Of a stretch of DNA of 64,000 nucleotides, positions 43,150-52,836 are shown piece after piece. A program made the position numbers and the translations under genes. The notes under the pieces were generated by a model, which worked only from the letters and a program-made list of their open reading frames with translations, did not search any database and was not told the DNA's origin. The stretch comes from Longilinea sp964536805 (GTDB lineage: Bacteria; Chloroflexota; Anaerolineae; Anaerolineales; Anaerolineaceae). Positions within the stretch are counted from its first letter, which is position 1. Each line of letters begins with the position of its first letter. The stretch lies in assembly GCA_964536805.1 (NCBI GenBank), contig CAZHYQ010000001.1, positions 1 to 64,000 of the forward strand, given 5' to 3'.

Positions 43150-44073
43150 TTAATTTGTGGTGACGATTGTTTTTAGCGTTTCCTGGTCAAAGTTCAGCAA
43201 ACCGGCAGCTGGCAGACGTTCGAGCAGGATGCGCAAATTTGGCGATTCTGTAAATACAATTTTGAAGATCCTGGCAGCTGCTTCGAATTGTCCCAAATCC
43301 AAAAGTGTAACTGCCTGCCAAAAAGGCAATTCGGCAATCTCTGGCGCTAATTCGGCTGCTTTTTGATAGGCTTCTAAAGCGGAGACGGTGTTTCCAGAAG
43401 CTAGGAAATCATCTCCACTATTCATCGATTGGTATGCCTGATGCAATCGCAGAAGCCGCCGCAACTCAATCAGCGGGTTCAAATGATCTTCAACCCGAAG
43501 GTCGATAAGACGGTTTGACCATGACCGTCCGGTATCTTCTGGCGCAACGATCAGGATTGCTGCAGATTGCATGCCGCGAATATCACCGCCAGCAGCCTGG
43601 CCAGCATCAAGAGAGGATAACAACCGTTCGGCAAACGACCCGGGGGAATTTCGGTAGGCTTCTGCCATGGCAGGCCAAACGCTAGGATTTAGCATCATGT
43701 TAGCCTGAACCGAGAAACTTTCGCCAATTTCGTGACCAGCGCATTGAATGCAGCGCTGGCCGGTGTGAACCGCCACATTGCCATTGCAATCCACCATGGC
43801 TACTTGCCGTACATCTTTCCCGCTATCCGCGGCTAAAAGACCGGTTAGTGCTTCGTTTGCCGTTTTTCCAATTCGCATCATCCCAAGCCCAAGCGGTCCA
43901 TAACTGGGTTCAACCATCGATTGGGTTGCCACGATACCCACGCCACCTTCGCCCCAGGGCACAAGACTCCCCACAGAGAACCAATGGGACTGGACAGCAG
44001 CACCCAGCTCGCCGGTAGATGGATCGCGCGCAACGATCGAAAAAGTGTGTGCGAAAGGAAAACGGTTTTGCAT
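43150..44073 (-). CDS. DUF1028 family protein (Ntn-hydrolase-like)
   Basis: A 307-residue protein with the DUF1028 core (FSIVARDPSTGELGAAVQS, GVGIVATQ, AMVDCNGNVAVHTG and AGGDIRGMQSAA) in residues 10-190, and a C-terminal TPR-like extension (about 225-295). DUF1028 adopts the Ntn-hydrolase fold; autoproteolytic activity is not proven. GAGGAG precedes ATG 44073. The diguanylate cyclase gene is 12 bases upstream and probably co-transcribed. Function is unknown. Confidence 0.85.
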   Translation of the reverse strand: MQNRFPFAHTFSIVARDPSTGELGAAVQSHWFSVGSLVPWGEGGVGIVATQSMVEPSYGPLGLGMMRIGKTANEALTGLLAADSGKDVRQVAMVDCNGNVAVHTGQRCIQCAGHEIGESFSVQANMMLNPSVWPAMAEAYRNSPGSFAERLLSSLDAGQAAGGDIRGMQSAAILIVAPEDTGRSWSNRLIDLRVEDHLNPLIELRRLLRLHQAYQSMNSGDDFLASGNTVSALEAYQKAAELAPEIAELPFWQAVTLLDLGQFEAAARIFKIVFTESPNLRILLERLPAAGLLNFDQETLKTIVTTN

Positions 44074-44085
44074 GAATCTCCTCGA

Positions 44086-45993
44086 CTATTCCAATAACTG
44101 GCTGCCGTGGCTAGCTTTCTTCCGTCGCTTTTGATGATACATGCGCATATCGGCAAGCATCATGGCCTGGTTAAGACCCCGAGTTGGCGTGGTTGTGGCA
44201 CCGCCAATGGAAAAACTGATTTGTTCACTCTCTGGAAGCCTGGCATTTGCCTGTTCCAGATTATGCCTTAGCCTGATGATGGCTTGATTCAATTGAACTT
44301 CATCGGTTTCCTGCAACAAAATGGCAAATTCATCGCCGCCAATTCTGGCAATCGAATCTTTTGTCCGGAATGATTCCTTTAATATCTTTGCGACTTTCCG
44401 AAGCAATTGATCGCCAGCTTTATGACCTTCTTGATCGTTGACCACTTTCAACCCATCCACATCAACGACGATTATGCTGGCTGTTGGAGAGGTTGCCGGA
44501 TCGAAATTCTCAACCGCTTCATCAAAAAATGCCCGGTTGAAAAGGCTGGTCATGGTATCGTGCGTACTTTGATAGCGCAATTTTTCTTCCAACTGCTTGC
44601 GCTCTGTTATATCCCGAAAAATCGCAACGGTACCATTATATTTTCCTTCCATGGAGTACCGCGGGGTTGCCGTGACCAATACTTCGCGGCGAAAATTATC
44701 CAGGGTTTGAATGGTTAGTTCGTAAGATGAAGATACTCCTTGTCGCCGTAAATTGGATTGATCCTGGAATCTTTCCAATTGATTATCTGGGATAAAGGCA
44801 GTTATCGGATTTCCAATGATGTTTTCTGGCGTCCCTCCCAGGAGGGTACTGCCCGCGGCATTGATAAAATCGATTTTCGTTTCCGAATCAATCATCACCA
44901 CACCTTCACCCTGATACTCAACCAGGAAACGATAACGCTGTTCGCTATTTCGCAAAGCCTGTTCAATCTCAAAATGATGGGTGATGTCATTAAAATAACA
45001 AATCAATTGTGTTCCAAAAGGTTGCGGCATTTCAATTATTTGACTGCGTAATTCTACCGGTATCGGAAAGCCATCTTTGGTTAATAAATTACATTCCAGT
45101 CGCCGTTCGCTCTGGCCCGACGAAATCAGCTCGAATAGGTCGCGGGTGACTTGATCACGGTCAGAAGGGGAGATTATTTGGGCAATTGAAATGGAAGTTA
45201 ACTCCTCGGAATTTCTATATCCTAGAGACGATAATGCCCTTGAATTAACCGATCTGATCAGTCCGTCTGAACCTGTTGTAACCATTCCATAAGGCATATT
45301 GGCATACAAAGTGTCTAAATAGGCATATTGCGATCGAATTGTTGGTATCTCGAAAAACCGGTCTCGCAGGTAGGCGTTGATTCTCGTGAGTATATCTGCT
45401 GGCTGGTCGCCATTCGATTGCAAGGGAATTTGGTAAACGGGATTTGCAACGACCATTTGATTAATATTTAGGCTGGCATGTGCCGGCAGGATTTGCAATA
45501 TATCATTTGGCTCAATCAATGTCTGATTATAGGAACAGACAAGGAGCATTTCGGGCTTTTGTTTGGACAGGTCCAACAGCCAGTTTGCGACCTGTTCAAT
45601 GCTGTTTTGAGAAGCCAAGATCCATGTGAAATCAAGCCAGATTCGAATGGAATGGAACCCCTGAGATTGGGCAGTGATTTGTTGATTGTTGATCCAATTA
45701 TTTATTTTGTTTGGAATGAATTGGTCTGATTGAATCCAAATAGATGGCGGTGATACAAATTCCAACTGGCCGTCCGAAACCATATGATCTAACCAAGTTT
45801 GCGGCAAGAGTGCTGATGGAATCGTTTCTTGTTGTTGAGCATGGGGTAATTGGCAAATGATTTTTTGCTTGTTATCAAAACCAGAGCGGATAAAGCCGCT
45901 CAGGACATCGATAATCTCGGATGGCGTGTTGTAAAAGTAACCTCTTGGGGATTTTTCATGGATTGGATTCAAAATGTCAACCGGTAAAGCCAT
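44086..45993 (-). CDS. MEDS-PAS-PAS diguanylate cyclase
   Basis: A 635-residue cytosolic signalling protein. The N-terminus (about 10-180) is a MEDS/DcmR-type sensor domain (SPRGYFYNTPSEIIDVLSGF and SYNQTLIEPNDILQ), two PAS domains follow (about 225-345 and 345-465), and the C-terminal GGDEF domain has RIGGDEF and an inhibitory I-site RTKD five residues upstream. It should make c-di-GMP and be product-inhibited. There is no EAL or HD-GYP domain in the window. AGGAGTGG lies before ATG 45993. The signal sensed by MEDS is unknown. Confidence 0.9.
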   Translation of the reverse strand: MALPVDILNPIHEKSPRGYFYNTPSEIIDVLSGFIRSGFDNKQKIICQLPHAQQQETIPSALLPQTWLDHMVSDGQLEFVSPPSIWIQSDQFIPNKINNWINNQQITAQSQGFHSIRIWLDFTWILASQNSIEQVANWLLDLSKQKPEMLLVCSYNQTLIEPNDILQILPAHASLNINQMVVANPVYQIPLQSNGDQPADILTRINAYLRDRFFEIPTIRSQYAYLDTLYANMPYGMVTTGSDGLIRSVNSRALSSLGYRNSEELTSISIAQIISPSDRDQVTRDLFELISSGQSERRLECNLLTKDGFPIPVELRSQIIEMPQPFGTQLICYFNDITHHFEIEQALRNSEQRYRFLVEYQGEGVVMIDSETKIDFINAAGSTLLGGTPENIIGNPITAFIPDNQLERFQDQSNLRRQGVSSSYELTIQTLDNFRREVLVTATPRYSMEGKYNGTVAIFRDITERKQLEEKLRYQSTHDTMTSLFNRAFFDEAVENFDPATSPTASIIVVDVDGLKVVNDQEGHKAGDQLLRKVAKILKESFRTKDSIARIGGDEFAILLQETDEVQLNQAIIRLRHNLEQANARLPESEQISFSIGGATTTPTRGLNQAMMLADMRMYHQKRRKKASHGSQLLE

Positions 45994-46195
45994 TAAACCA
46001 CTCCTATAGGTCAGCCGTCCCGCGTAAAGAAGAAATGACGCGATAATGGAAATCTGTTATTTATGTGATCTATTATAATGACAATTTGAAAAATATAATT
46101 AATTATATCCTCACTCACTTTTCCGATTTCATGCAGGCGATTCTTTTTTCCCGCCGTGACCGATTGTACATCAGAAAGAGCCCCCAAAGTAAAAC

Positions 46196-47329
46196 TCAAA
46201 CCTGTTGCATTTTTTCAAGATTCATCAACGGCTGGTTGGTCGACTTCTTCACTAAGAAACGCCGGCGGTAGGAAGAAATCAAAAGAACGATCACAAATTG
46301 GTACAGGGTGGTGATCACAGCTGAGAATTGATCAAGATAAAAAACGATCAGGTTAAGCCCGGTTAAACCGATGATCAATCCGACTTGAGCCCAGAATAGG
46401 CCGCGCTGTTCTTTGCCCAGGAAAATCAGGACAAGTGCAGCCAGACTGAATATACTTACCGCGGATTGCAAAGCAATGCGAAATAGGAACCAGTTGATGT
46501 TGTACTGGGCGGAATATTCGCCCAATGATAAATAGAGCGGTACTGGTAAACGGAAGTCGGGCACAAACCGGTAAATGAGCAAGGATATGACTTCAATCAT
46601 GGCTGTCAGGCTTAATATCCCAAGCATCACCACTAATGCAACCCGGGTAAATTTCTGTGTAAACAGCTTTTCTAGGAATTTCAGGATTTTATCCTTGATT
46701 CTGGTAAACAGGCCAGGTGTTACATCAATCACGGGAGTAGTATCGCTTTGTACATAGGTCAGCAGTTCATCAGCGAGATGAGCTAACACAGGATCCTGTT
46801 TTTGCTGGGCAACCGAACTCAGGTCAGTTAGTAAAGATTTCTTTTCATCCGCATCCAGATCATTATCCAAAATCTCCGCCATTAAATGGAATGAATGGTA
46901 CATGCGGATTCTTGGGGTAAGGTTTTTGTTCTTACGGACCTGAAAAAAAACCAAAACTGTTAATAAAAAGAAGCCGTAAATGATCGGAGCTGCAGGTGGG
47001 TAAAAATAATCGTTCGATTGGGTAATAAATTTTCCGACCTCGTCGATAAAAAGCCCAACCCCCACGCCGCTCAATACAGCTCCCAGGGTAAACGCCCATT
47101 GGTTAAGGAAGATTAACGGCAGCAACGCCGCAATGAAAAGGAGTAAACCGCCCCATAGAACATGTGCAATGTGTAATTGGCCGTTTCCAAGCTGGGGATA
47201 GCCGGTCAGGTCAAGAAATAGCCGGGTTATAATAACGGTCGAGGCAAAACTGACCAGAGATAGCAAGAGTAATTGTTCAGAATCTGGCCGGCGGACTCCG
47301 CTCTTAATCCGGTTTTGCCTCGAATTCAT
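46196..47329 (-). CDS. uncharacterised integral membrane protein
   Basis: I do not recognise the family. The 377-residue protein has about four N-terminal membrane helices (residues 20-125), then a soluble, acidic helical segment (about 140-205, EILDNDLDADEKKSLLTDL), and three to four C-terminal helices (about 230-360). It has no signal peptide or catalytic motif. AAGGAG precedes ATG 47329. The gene is divergent from the glycosyltransferase gene, 49 bases away. Function is unknown. Confidence 0.75.
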   Translation of the reverse strand: MNSRQNRIKSGVRRPDSEQLLLLSLVSFASTVIITRLFLDLTGYPQLGNGQLHIAHVLWGGLLLFIAALLPLIFLNQWAFTLGAVLSGVGVGLFIDEVGKFITQSNDYFYPPAAPIIYGFFLLTVLVFFQVRKNKNLTPRIRMYHSFHLMAEILDNDLDADEKKSLLTDLSSVAQQKQDPVLAHLADELLTYVQSDTTPVIDVTPGLFTRIKDKILKFLEKLFTQKFTRVALVVMLGILSLTAMIEVISLLIYRFVPDFRLPVPLYLSLGEYSAQYNINWFLFRIALQSAVSIFSLAALVLIFLGKEQRGLFWAQVGLIIGLTGLNLIVFYLDQFSAVITTLYQFVIVLLISSYRRRFLVKKSTNQPLMNLEKMQQV

Positions 47330-47378
47330 GATCGAAACTCCTTATTCTGATTCTTCATAGTATAGCAGGAACACCTAT

Positions 47379-48494
47379 TTGAATAAAATATTGTCATCCA
47401 GCAATCCAGACGCCAAAAATATCGCCTTTTTTATCTCCCCGCATGGATTTGGTCATGCCGCACGTGCCTGCGCTGTTATTCAGGCTGCACAAGCTGTTCT
47501 GCCAGATTTGCATTTCCATTTGTTCACAACCGTACCTGAATGGTTTTTCCAGAACTCCTTGCCGTCCAATTGGTTTTATCATTCCACCTTAAGCGATATT
47601 GGCCTGGTTCAAAAAACCGCCTTCCACGAGGATGTGGATGCGACCCTTGCAGAACTGAAACGATTTCTGCCGTTTTCCGAGATAACCGCGAGGAAATTAG
47701 CAAACGATCTTCAGGCATTGGCTTGCAAGTTTGTCATCTGCGATATCTCGCCGCTTGGATTGGCAGTAGCTGCCAGAGCCAACTTGCCTTCTGTGTTAAT
47801 TGAAAATTTTACCTGGGATTGGATCTATGCCGGTTATCCTGACCGAAAGGACGATTTTCAACCGGTAATCGAGTATTTGGCTGATGTTTTCAAGTTGGCC
47901 ACCTACCATATTAAGACCCAACCTTTTTGTGTGGCTGGTGCAGCTGATCTTATCACCCAGCCTGTGAGCAGGAAACCACGCTTGAATCGGGCATCAATTC
48001 GGGAACTCCTTCACATATCTCATACGCAAAAAGCCATCCTGGTCAGCCTGGGCGGCATTCCAGAACGCTTGGACGCCACAGATCTTAGGGCGGCAAATTC
48101 TGATACGATTTTTATCGTTCCCGGCGGCTCAGAATCAGAAGAATGGGCAGGTAATTTGCTGCTGCTTCCTCACCATCATCCCTATTTCCACCCTGACCTG
48201 GTGGCGGCATGCGATGCCGTGGCTGGAAAAGTCGGCTATAGCACAATTAGCGAAGTATATTGGGCTGGGATTCCATTTGCATATATCTCAAGGCCGGCAT
48301 TTCGCGAATCATCGCCGCTCGTCGATTACATAAAGAAAAATATTCCCGGATTTGAGTTGACGCAGGTTGAATTTGAGAGCAATGGTTGGCATCAGCAGCT
48401 GGATCAACTCCCCAATTTGCCAAACATAAAACGCACCGGTGAGAACGGCGCCGATCAGATCATCAGTTTTCTTGCCAGTGTCGGTTTGTTTTAG
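47379..48494 (+). CDS. glycosyltransferase of the GT28/MurG-like group
   Basis: A 371-residue GT-B-like protein. The N-terminal motif SPHGFGHAARA is the glycine-rich loop of MurG-like and related nucleotide-sugar transferases. The C-terminal half has the nucleotide-binding segment (AILVSLGGIPER, then DAVAGKVGYSTISEVYWAG). It has no signal peptide. Translation most likely begins at TTG 47379 after AGGA, since no ATG lies near. Donor and acceptor are unknown. Confidence 0.8.
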   Translation: MNKILSSSNPDAKNIAFFISPHGFGHAARACAVIQAAQAVLPDLHFHLFTTVPEWFFQNSLPSNWFYHSTLSDIGLVQKTAFHEDVDATLAELKRFLPFSEITARKLANDLQALACKFVICDISPLGLAVAARANLPSVLIENFTWDWIYAGYPDRKDDFQPVIEYLADVFKLATYHIKTQPFCVAGAADLITQPVSRKPRLNRASIRELLHISHTQKAILVSLGGIPERLDATDLRAANSDTIFIVPGGSESEEWAGNLLLLPHHHPYFHPDLVAACDAVAGKVGYSTISEVYWAGIPFAYISRPAFRESSPLVDYIKKNIPGFELTQVEFESNGWHQQLDQLPNLPNIKRTGENGADQIISFLASVGLF

Positions 48495-48507
48495 GACTTC
48501 TTGGGGA

Positions 48508-48807
48508 TTAATTCGTCTTTACCCAGTCTTTTATCCGCGGTTGAAATAAAACCGGATTGAATTCCTGGAAGGTGTATTTCACAAGGTTATTTTGCAGGTA
48601 AGGATCATTTGCAAAAAAGGCCTGCAAGGATTCAATATCTTCACTGCGAACCACCAGGTATGCACCAGTCCTTGGCACTTTGGGTCCGGAAATGAGCAGG
48701 ACTTCCTGATCGTATCCAGTTTGGAGAAAAGCCCGGTGAAGGCTGACGATTGGGTCCAGTTGATCGGTTGGTACGAGGTATTGAATTTCTGCCAGGTAAT
48801 ATTTCAC
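48508..48807 (-). CDS. YCII-related domain protein
   Basis: A 99-residue ferredoxin-like fold protein resembling YciI (SLHRAFL, VLLISGPKVPRTGAYLVVRS, NDPY). Such proteins are often small dimeric enzymes or accessory subunits, but the catalytic role here is unknown. It ends 13 bases after the stop of the convergent glycosyltransferase gene. ATG 48807 has an AGGAG-type site. Confidence 0.8.
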   Translation of the reverse strand: MKYYLAEIQYLVPTDQLDPIVSLHRAFLQTGYDQEVLLISGPKVPRTGAYLVVRSEDIESLQAFFANDPYLQNNLVKYTFQEFNPVLFQPRIKDWVKTN

Positions 48808-48833
48808 AAGCAGCTCCTAATAATAAATATCGA

Positions 48834-49481
48834 TTAAATGCTTGGACGAGTCTTGAAGACAAGGTCCCATACAGGAGATGTGACGCCAAAGCGTTTATCG
48901 GGACTCTTATAGTGATGTTGCATATGGTAGCGCTTGATATATTTCCAATATCCCGACCGCATGGCGAAGTGATGGGTAGCGTAATGGGTCATATCATAGG
49001 CAAGATAGCCGAGAATGAAACCTGAAAACGTGGGAGAAACCCAATGCGGTAATCCAAGAGCCTTGGCAAAAACCAGAATAAATAACCCATAGAAGAGTCC
49101 TGCCATGGGGATGCTTACGATAGGCGGCATGACAAGCCGGGTTTTACATTGAGGCTGGGCATGATGGATGCCGTGAAATAGAAAAACAATTCTTTCCTGC
49201 AATGCGCCTTTGGGCTGATAGTGGAACACAAAACGGTGTAACGTGTATTCCGCAAAGGTCCATAGAAATAGACCCAGGATGAAACCAGCAGGTATGTATG
49301 CAAAGGATTTTCCGACAGGCTGGTTGAGAATGGCACTGATCAGAAAGTATAAAGATACGGGAAGCCAAATAACGAGCACGGTAATCGGACTGATATGCGT
49401 GAAGAATTCCAGGAAATCCGATTTGAAAAGCCTGATGGGCACATCGCTGTGATTGATTGGTAAATGAGATGTGGCTGCCAT
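48834..49481 (-). CDS. fatty acid hydroxylase / sterol desaturase family protein
   Basis: A 215-residue integral membrane di-iron protein. Histidine boxes are visible: HRFVFH, HGIHHAQP, HYATHHF and YHMQHH; between them run several membrane helices. Relatives hydroxylate or desaturate fatty acids, sterols or carotenoids. The start ATG 49481 is favoured because GGAG stands eight bases before it; the frame is open to 49544. Substrate unknown. Confidence 0.85.
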   Translation of the reverse strand: MAATSHLPINHSDVPIRLFKSDFLEFFTHISPITVLVIWLPVSLYFLISAILNQPVGKSFAYIPAGFILGLFLWTFAEYTLHRFVFHYQPKGALQERIVFLFHGIHHAQPQCKTRLVMPPIVSIPMAGLFYGLFILVFAKALGLPHWVSPTFSGFILGYLAYDMTHYATHHFAMRSGYWKYIKRYHMQHHYKSPDKRFGVTSPVWDLVFKTRPSI

Positions 49482-49653
49482 ATACGGGACTCCATGCATA
49501 AGAATAAATTGGGTTATGTTGACGGGTAATGTCCAGTATATCACAGCCGTAAAGACAGCAAACCCCTGGAGTTTGCGATTCTAGTTTTAAGTTTGCGCGG
49601 GTTTGAATTGCGAATCTCAGGAAAGGTTGCCGTTGTTCACCCTGAGTCACTGG

Positions 49654-50289
49654 TTATTGAACAGGTACAGATCCAGATTGCCCTAACATCACCCGGGCAA
49701 ACTCACCTTGAATCCGGGTCAAAAAGTTGAGCAGGTGCAATCCGGCAGGAGCTAAGAGTAGTCCGATGATGGTTACCAGCAGCGCTTCAGTTAGGGAATT
49801 GACGACCGTGAATCCAAGGTCATAGGTAGCCCAGGGATACATAAAAGGTGCAGCAATCATAACCAACACTAGTGCAAAGATGCTGATGACCAATACGAAA
49901 TTGATGATGCCTAATGGGAATTTACAGAGAAGGAAAAGCAAACCTTTCCATGTAACTGGATTGACAAGCATATTCCAGGCGCGCTGCAAGAATGTATCGG
50001 ACTTACTGGCCTCGTTTGCCATGGGTGGAATCTTGATGTGTAGAAGCGAAATTGCCAGTGAGCGTTCAAATGCGGCCATCTGCCAGGAGACCGCAAAAAC
50101 CGCTGCGAGGATAGCTACGCCCACCAGGAGAAACACCAATGGCAATCCCAGGCTCACTCCGGTAATCAGGAAAATGAAATAGAGTACACCTAACGGAAAA
50201 CTGAGTAACAGGTAAACGAGATTTAGATAGGTTTGCGGTCGAATTTCCACCTCGAAATACCTTCTTATCCATGGATTAAAATCGTTCAT
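49654..50289 (-). CDS. sensor-domain membrane protein
   Basis: A 211-residue protein related to the putative sensor domain found at the N-terminus of actinobacterial-type kinases. It has two pairs of membrane helices (about 22-68 and 115-165, LLSFPLGVLYFIFLITGVSL and GLLFLLCKFPLGIINFVLVISI, a duplicated motif) and a C-terminal helix pair. No kinase or HTH domain is present, so it is a lone sensor domain. It is divergent from the pspC-like gene. Confidence 0.8.
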   Translation of the reverse strand: MNDFNPWIRRYFEVEIRPQTYLNLVYLLLSFPLGVLYFIFLITGVSLGLPLVFLLVGVAILAAVFAVSWQMAAFERSLAISLLHIKIPPMANEASKSDTFLQRAWNMLVNPVTWKGLLFLLCKFPLGIINFVLVISIFALVLVMIAAPFMYPWATYDLGFTVVNSLTEALLVTIIGLLLAPAGLHLLNFLTRIQGEFARVMLGQSGSVPVQ

Positions 50290-50416
50290 TAGGACACCTC
50301 ATTTGTTCTGTAATGTATACGTCAAAACGGGGTGGAGGTTTCGAAAAACTACCGCAACTTCTTTATGACTAATCCGTATACTATTTCGTAAATGCATAAA
50401 TAAAAGGAGAATTACC

Positions 50417-50647
50417 ATGTCAGAAAATAAACGGCTTTACCGGTCTCGAAATCAACGTATGATTGGCGGTATCTGCGGTGGATTGGGAGAATTTTTGGAT
50501 GTAGACCCGACCATCATCCGGTTGGTGGTTGTCGGATTGACGATTCCCTTCCCGGCCACATTCCTGGCCTATTTCATTATGCTCCTGGTGGTTCCAGAGC
50601 AACCGCTCGATTTGCCGCCCTCTAATCCTGAACAGCCTCAGCAATAG
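50417..50647 (+). CDS. PspC domain protein
   Basis: A 76-residue membrane protein with the PspC core (KRLYRSRNQRMIGGICGGLGEFLDVDPTIIRLV-type sequence: GGICGGLGEFLDVDPT). PspC proteins respond to envelope stress. A single membrane helix follows in residues about 33-58. AAAAGGAG precedes ATG 50417. No pspA or pspB gene is nearby, but the sensor-domain gene is divergent to it. Confidence 0.9.
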   Translation: MSENKRLYRSRNQRMIGGICGGLGEFLDVDPTIIRLVVVGLTIPFPATFLAYFIMLLVVPEQPLDLPPSNPEQPQQ

Positions 50648-50660
50648 ATACGGTTCATAA

Positions 50661-50687
50661 AAAACGCCTCCGTTATGGAGGCGTTTT
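50661..50687. terminator. bidirectional terminator after the pspC-like gene
   Basis: AAAACGCCTCC (50661-50671) pairs with GGAGGCGTTTT (50677-50687) over 5 bases; serves the convergent epimerase gene too. Confidence 0.92.
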
Positions 50688-50690
50688 ATT

Positions 50691-51698
50691 TTATAAATCT
50701 CGTTGGGCCAGATGCCAGGATCTCAATAAGCCATTTTCCCGGTCGATCGACAATCCAGCAACCCATTCATGATTGATGGGCCGTTTGGCTTCCCATTTGT
50801 GGGTGTCCATAAAAGTATCTTCGACAGGCCGGAATGTCAATCCCGCGCCGAGTGCTTTCCGGCCGGATGCCCGCAGCATACCTGCGGAGGTCGTGTCGGA
50901 ATCCGGCAGCCATAAGGGCAAATCGATCCATGGATCCACATGTTTTTTTAACAGAAATTCATCATCGACCCAGGTTAAGGTGGAATAGCGATTTAACATT
51001 TTACGACCGTCATCCAGCAATTGTTTCATTGTCAAGGGCGCTGCGGGACCGACTGCGTTATAAATTCCCGGAACCTGGCCTTCGACCATTCGAATAAGCC
51101 ATTCTGCCAAATCGCGAACATCGATGAATTGAATTTCCCGGTCCGGTCTGCCAGGTGCCAGAATTTCTCCGCCACGTGCAATGCGGTGAGGCCAATACGT
51201 AAAACGGTCGGTTGGGTCGAACGGTCCAACGATCAAACCAGGTCGAACGATTAATGCCCGGTCTGTCATGGCTTCGATCACCTCGCGTTCGCATAATGCT
51301 TTCAACGGACCGTAAGAATCGCCAGTTACATCTTCCGTGGTTTCGTCCGCCATTTTCGCGAGGGGGGCGTTTTCCTCTATTCCAATTTGCGAAACATCGG
51401 CATAAGCCGATAAGGAAGAAATGAAGGTATAGTGATCAGTCTGGCGGGAAAAAAGTTTTACCGATTTCCGAACAACACGGGGAACGTAACCGCTCGTATC
51501 GAGAACGGCATCCCAGTGCCTCCCTTCCAGTTCTGCCAAGTCGCTATCCCGATTGCCAAATAACCTTTCGATTCCTGGAAATAAATTCGGGTTGGTATGG
51601 CCGCGGTTAAATAACGTGATTTCATGCTCCCGTTCGAGGGCTGCTTCGACGAGAGCTCTTCCCAAAAATACTGTGCCGCCAAGAATTAGGATCCGCAT
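50691..51698 (-). CDS. NAD-dependent epimerase/reductase (extended SDR)
   Basis: A 335-residue protein with the N-terminal Rossmann motif GGTVFLGRALVEAAL and the catalytic segment SSLSAY, SYGPLKALCE and RPGLIVGPFDP. The N-terminal fold fits extended SDRs, but the C-terminal half has a different pattern (ITWVDDEFL and LWLPDSD) as in csp41-like or reductase-type members. GAGAGG precedes ATG 51698, and the frame is open for 12 more codons. Reaction unknown. Confidence 0.85.
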   Translation of the reverse strand: MRILILGGTVFLGRALVEAALEREHEITLFNRGHTNPNLFPGIERLFGNRDSDLAELEGRHWDAVLDTSGYVPRVVRKSVKLFSRQTDHYTFISSLSAYADVSQIGIEENAPLAKMADETTEDVTGDSYGPLKALCEREVIEAMTDRALIVRPGLIVGPFDPTDRFTYWPHRIARGGEILAPGRPDREIQFIDVRDLAEWLIRMVEGQVPGIYNAVGPAAPLTMKQLLDDGRKMLNRYSTLTWVDDEFLLKKHVDPWIDLPLWLPDSDTTSAGMLRASGRKALGAGLTFRPVEDTFMDTHKWEAKRPINHEWVAGLSIDRENGLLRSWHLAQRDL

Positions 51699-51801
51699 TC
51701 TGTCATCCTCTCCGAATTTCCCCCAATCGAGCAACTGCAGCCCATCGATGTCATTGGTGTGAAGTAATTATATGATGTTTTTAAAAAAAAGAGATAAGGT
51801 G

Positions 51802-51834
51802 AACCGCCGTTTCGTTTTGATGAAACGGCGGTTT
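51802..51834 (-). terminator. terminator of the cyclophilin gene
   Basis: AACCGCCGTTTC (51802-51813) pairs with GAAACGGCGGTT (51822-51833) over 8 bases, seven bases after the stop on the minus strand. Confidence 0.8.
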
Positions 51835-51840
51835 AATGAA

Positions 51841-52332
51841 TCAAGCCTGGATTTCTTCGACAGTAACCGTTTCCATCACATCACCCTGGCGGATGGCATT
51901 GACTACATCCATGCCATTGGTCACTTTTCCAAAAACTGTGTGTTTGCCATTCAAGTGCGCCTGGGGTGAGTGGGTGATGAAGAACTGGCTGCCATTGGTA
52001 TTTGGACCTGCATTTGCCATGGAAATGGCACCGGTTTCATGTTTGAGAGGATTATTCTTGAGTTCATCTTCAAAACGGTAGCCTGGTCCGCCCATGCCGG
52101 TGCCGGTAGGATCGCCACCCTGGATGACGAAATTGGAAATGACGCGATGGAAACTGACTCCATCATAAAAACCTTCCCTGACCAGGAAAACAAAATTATT
52201 CACCGTTTTTGGAGCGTATTTGGGATACAGTTCCAGCGTGATCGTTCCGCGGCTGGTTTTCATTGAAACCCGGTAATTCTTGCTCGAATCAATCACCATT
52301 TCCGGCGGCGTCTTCCATTGTTTTGATGACAT
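51841..52332 (-). CDS. cyclophilin-type peptidylprolyl isomerase
   Basis: A 163-residue cytosolic cyclophilin with no signal peptide. The family signatures are FHRVISNFVIQGGDPTGTGMGG and GSQFFITHSPQAHLNGKHTVFG, which hold the catalytic Arg and the hydrophobic pocket. Length and motifs are complete. It is followed by a strong hairpin terminator. It is 15 bases downstream of the PAS gene on the same strand. Confidence 0.95.
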   Translation of the reverse strand: MSSKQWKTPPEMVIDSSKNYRVSMKTSRGTITLELYPKYAPKTVNNFVFLVREGFYDGVSFHRVISNFVIQGGDPTGTGMGGPGYRFEDELKNNPLKHETGAISMANAGPNTNGSQFFITHSPQAHLNGKHTVFGKVTNGMDVVNAIRQGDVMETVTVEEIQA

Positions 52333-52347
52333 GGATTCCTTTTCCTT

Positions 52348-52692
52348 TCAACCTTGGCGAATAAAATGCGGCATTTCAAAGGGAATGACTAACGAAAGTT
52401 CAACCAGACCGGCAAATTGGCCATCTTGAAACCAGGGAGTCTGGTAAATGAGCTTTTTAGCGCCTTTTTTTTCAATGGTGTAAACATTGGCCTGTTGATT
52501 CATCAACAGGTCAAGCAGTTTACTTCTGGCTGGTTCCGGATGGCAATCGAGTAAACTTGTACCGATTAAGGCGGAGCCCCCATCCGAGGAAAAACTTTCG
52601 ATTGAGCGCTGGTTCATGTAGATTATGGTTCCGTTCGGGTCGCACACGGTGATCGAACCCGGGAAACCTTCAATCCAATCGGGTAAATCCAT
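52348..52692 (-). CDS. single PAS domain protein
   Basis: A 114-residue protein that is essentially one PAS domain (FPGSITVCDPNGTIIYMNQRS, ALIGTSLLDCHPEPARSKLLDLL, and a final FQDGQFAGLVELSLVI strand pair). No output domain is attached. The start ATG 52692 is fixed by AGGAG five bases ahead; the frame is open to 52719. Ligand and partner are unknown. Confidence 0.8.
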   Translation of the reverse strand: MDLPDWIEGFPGSITVCDPNGTIIYMNQRSIESFSSDGGSALIGTSLLDCHPEPARSKLLDLLMNQQANVYTIEKKGAKKLIYQTPWFQDGQFAGLVELSLVIPFEMPHFIRQG

Positions 52693-52836
52693 GAATGCTC
52701 CTTGAAGATAGAATGACATTATTATAGCGGTTAATGATCCGGAAAGAAAAGAAACCCTGGTTTATGAAATTTGAAACCCCCAAATATAGAAAATCTGCCT
52801 CAGACCCGCGCGGTATAATGATCGGGAGGAAACCAG

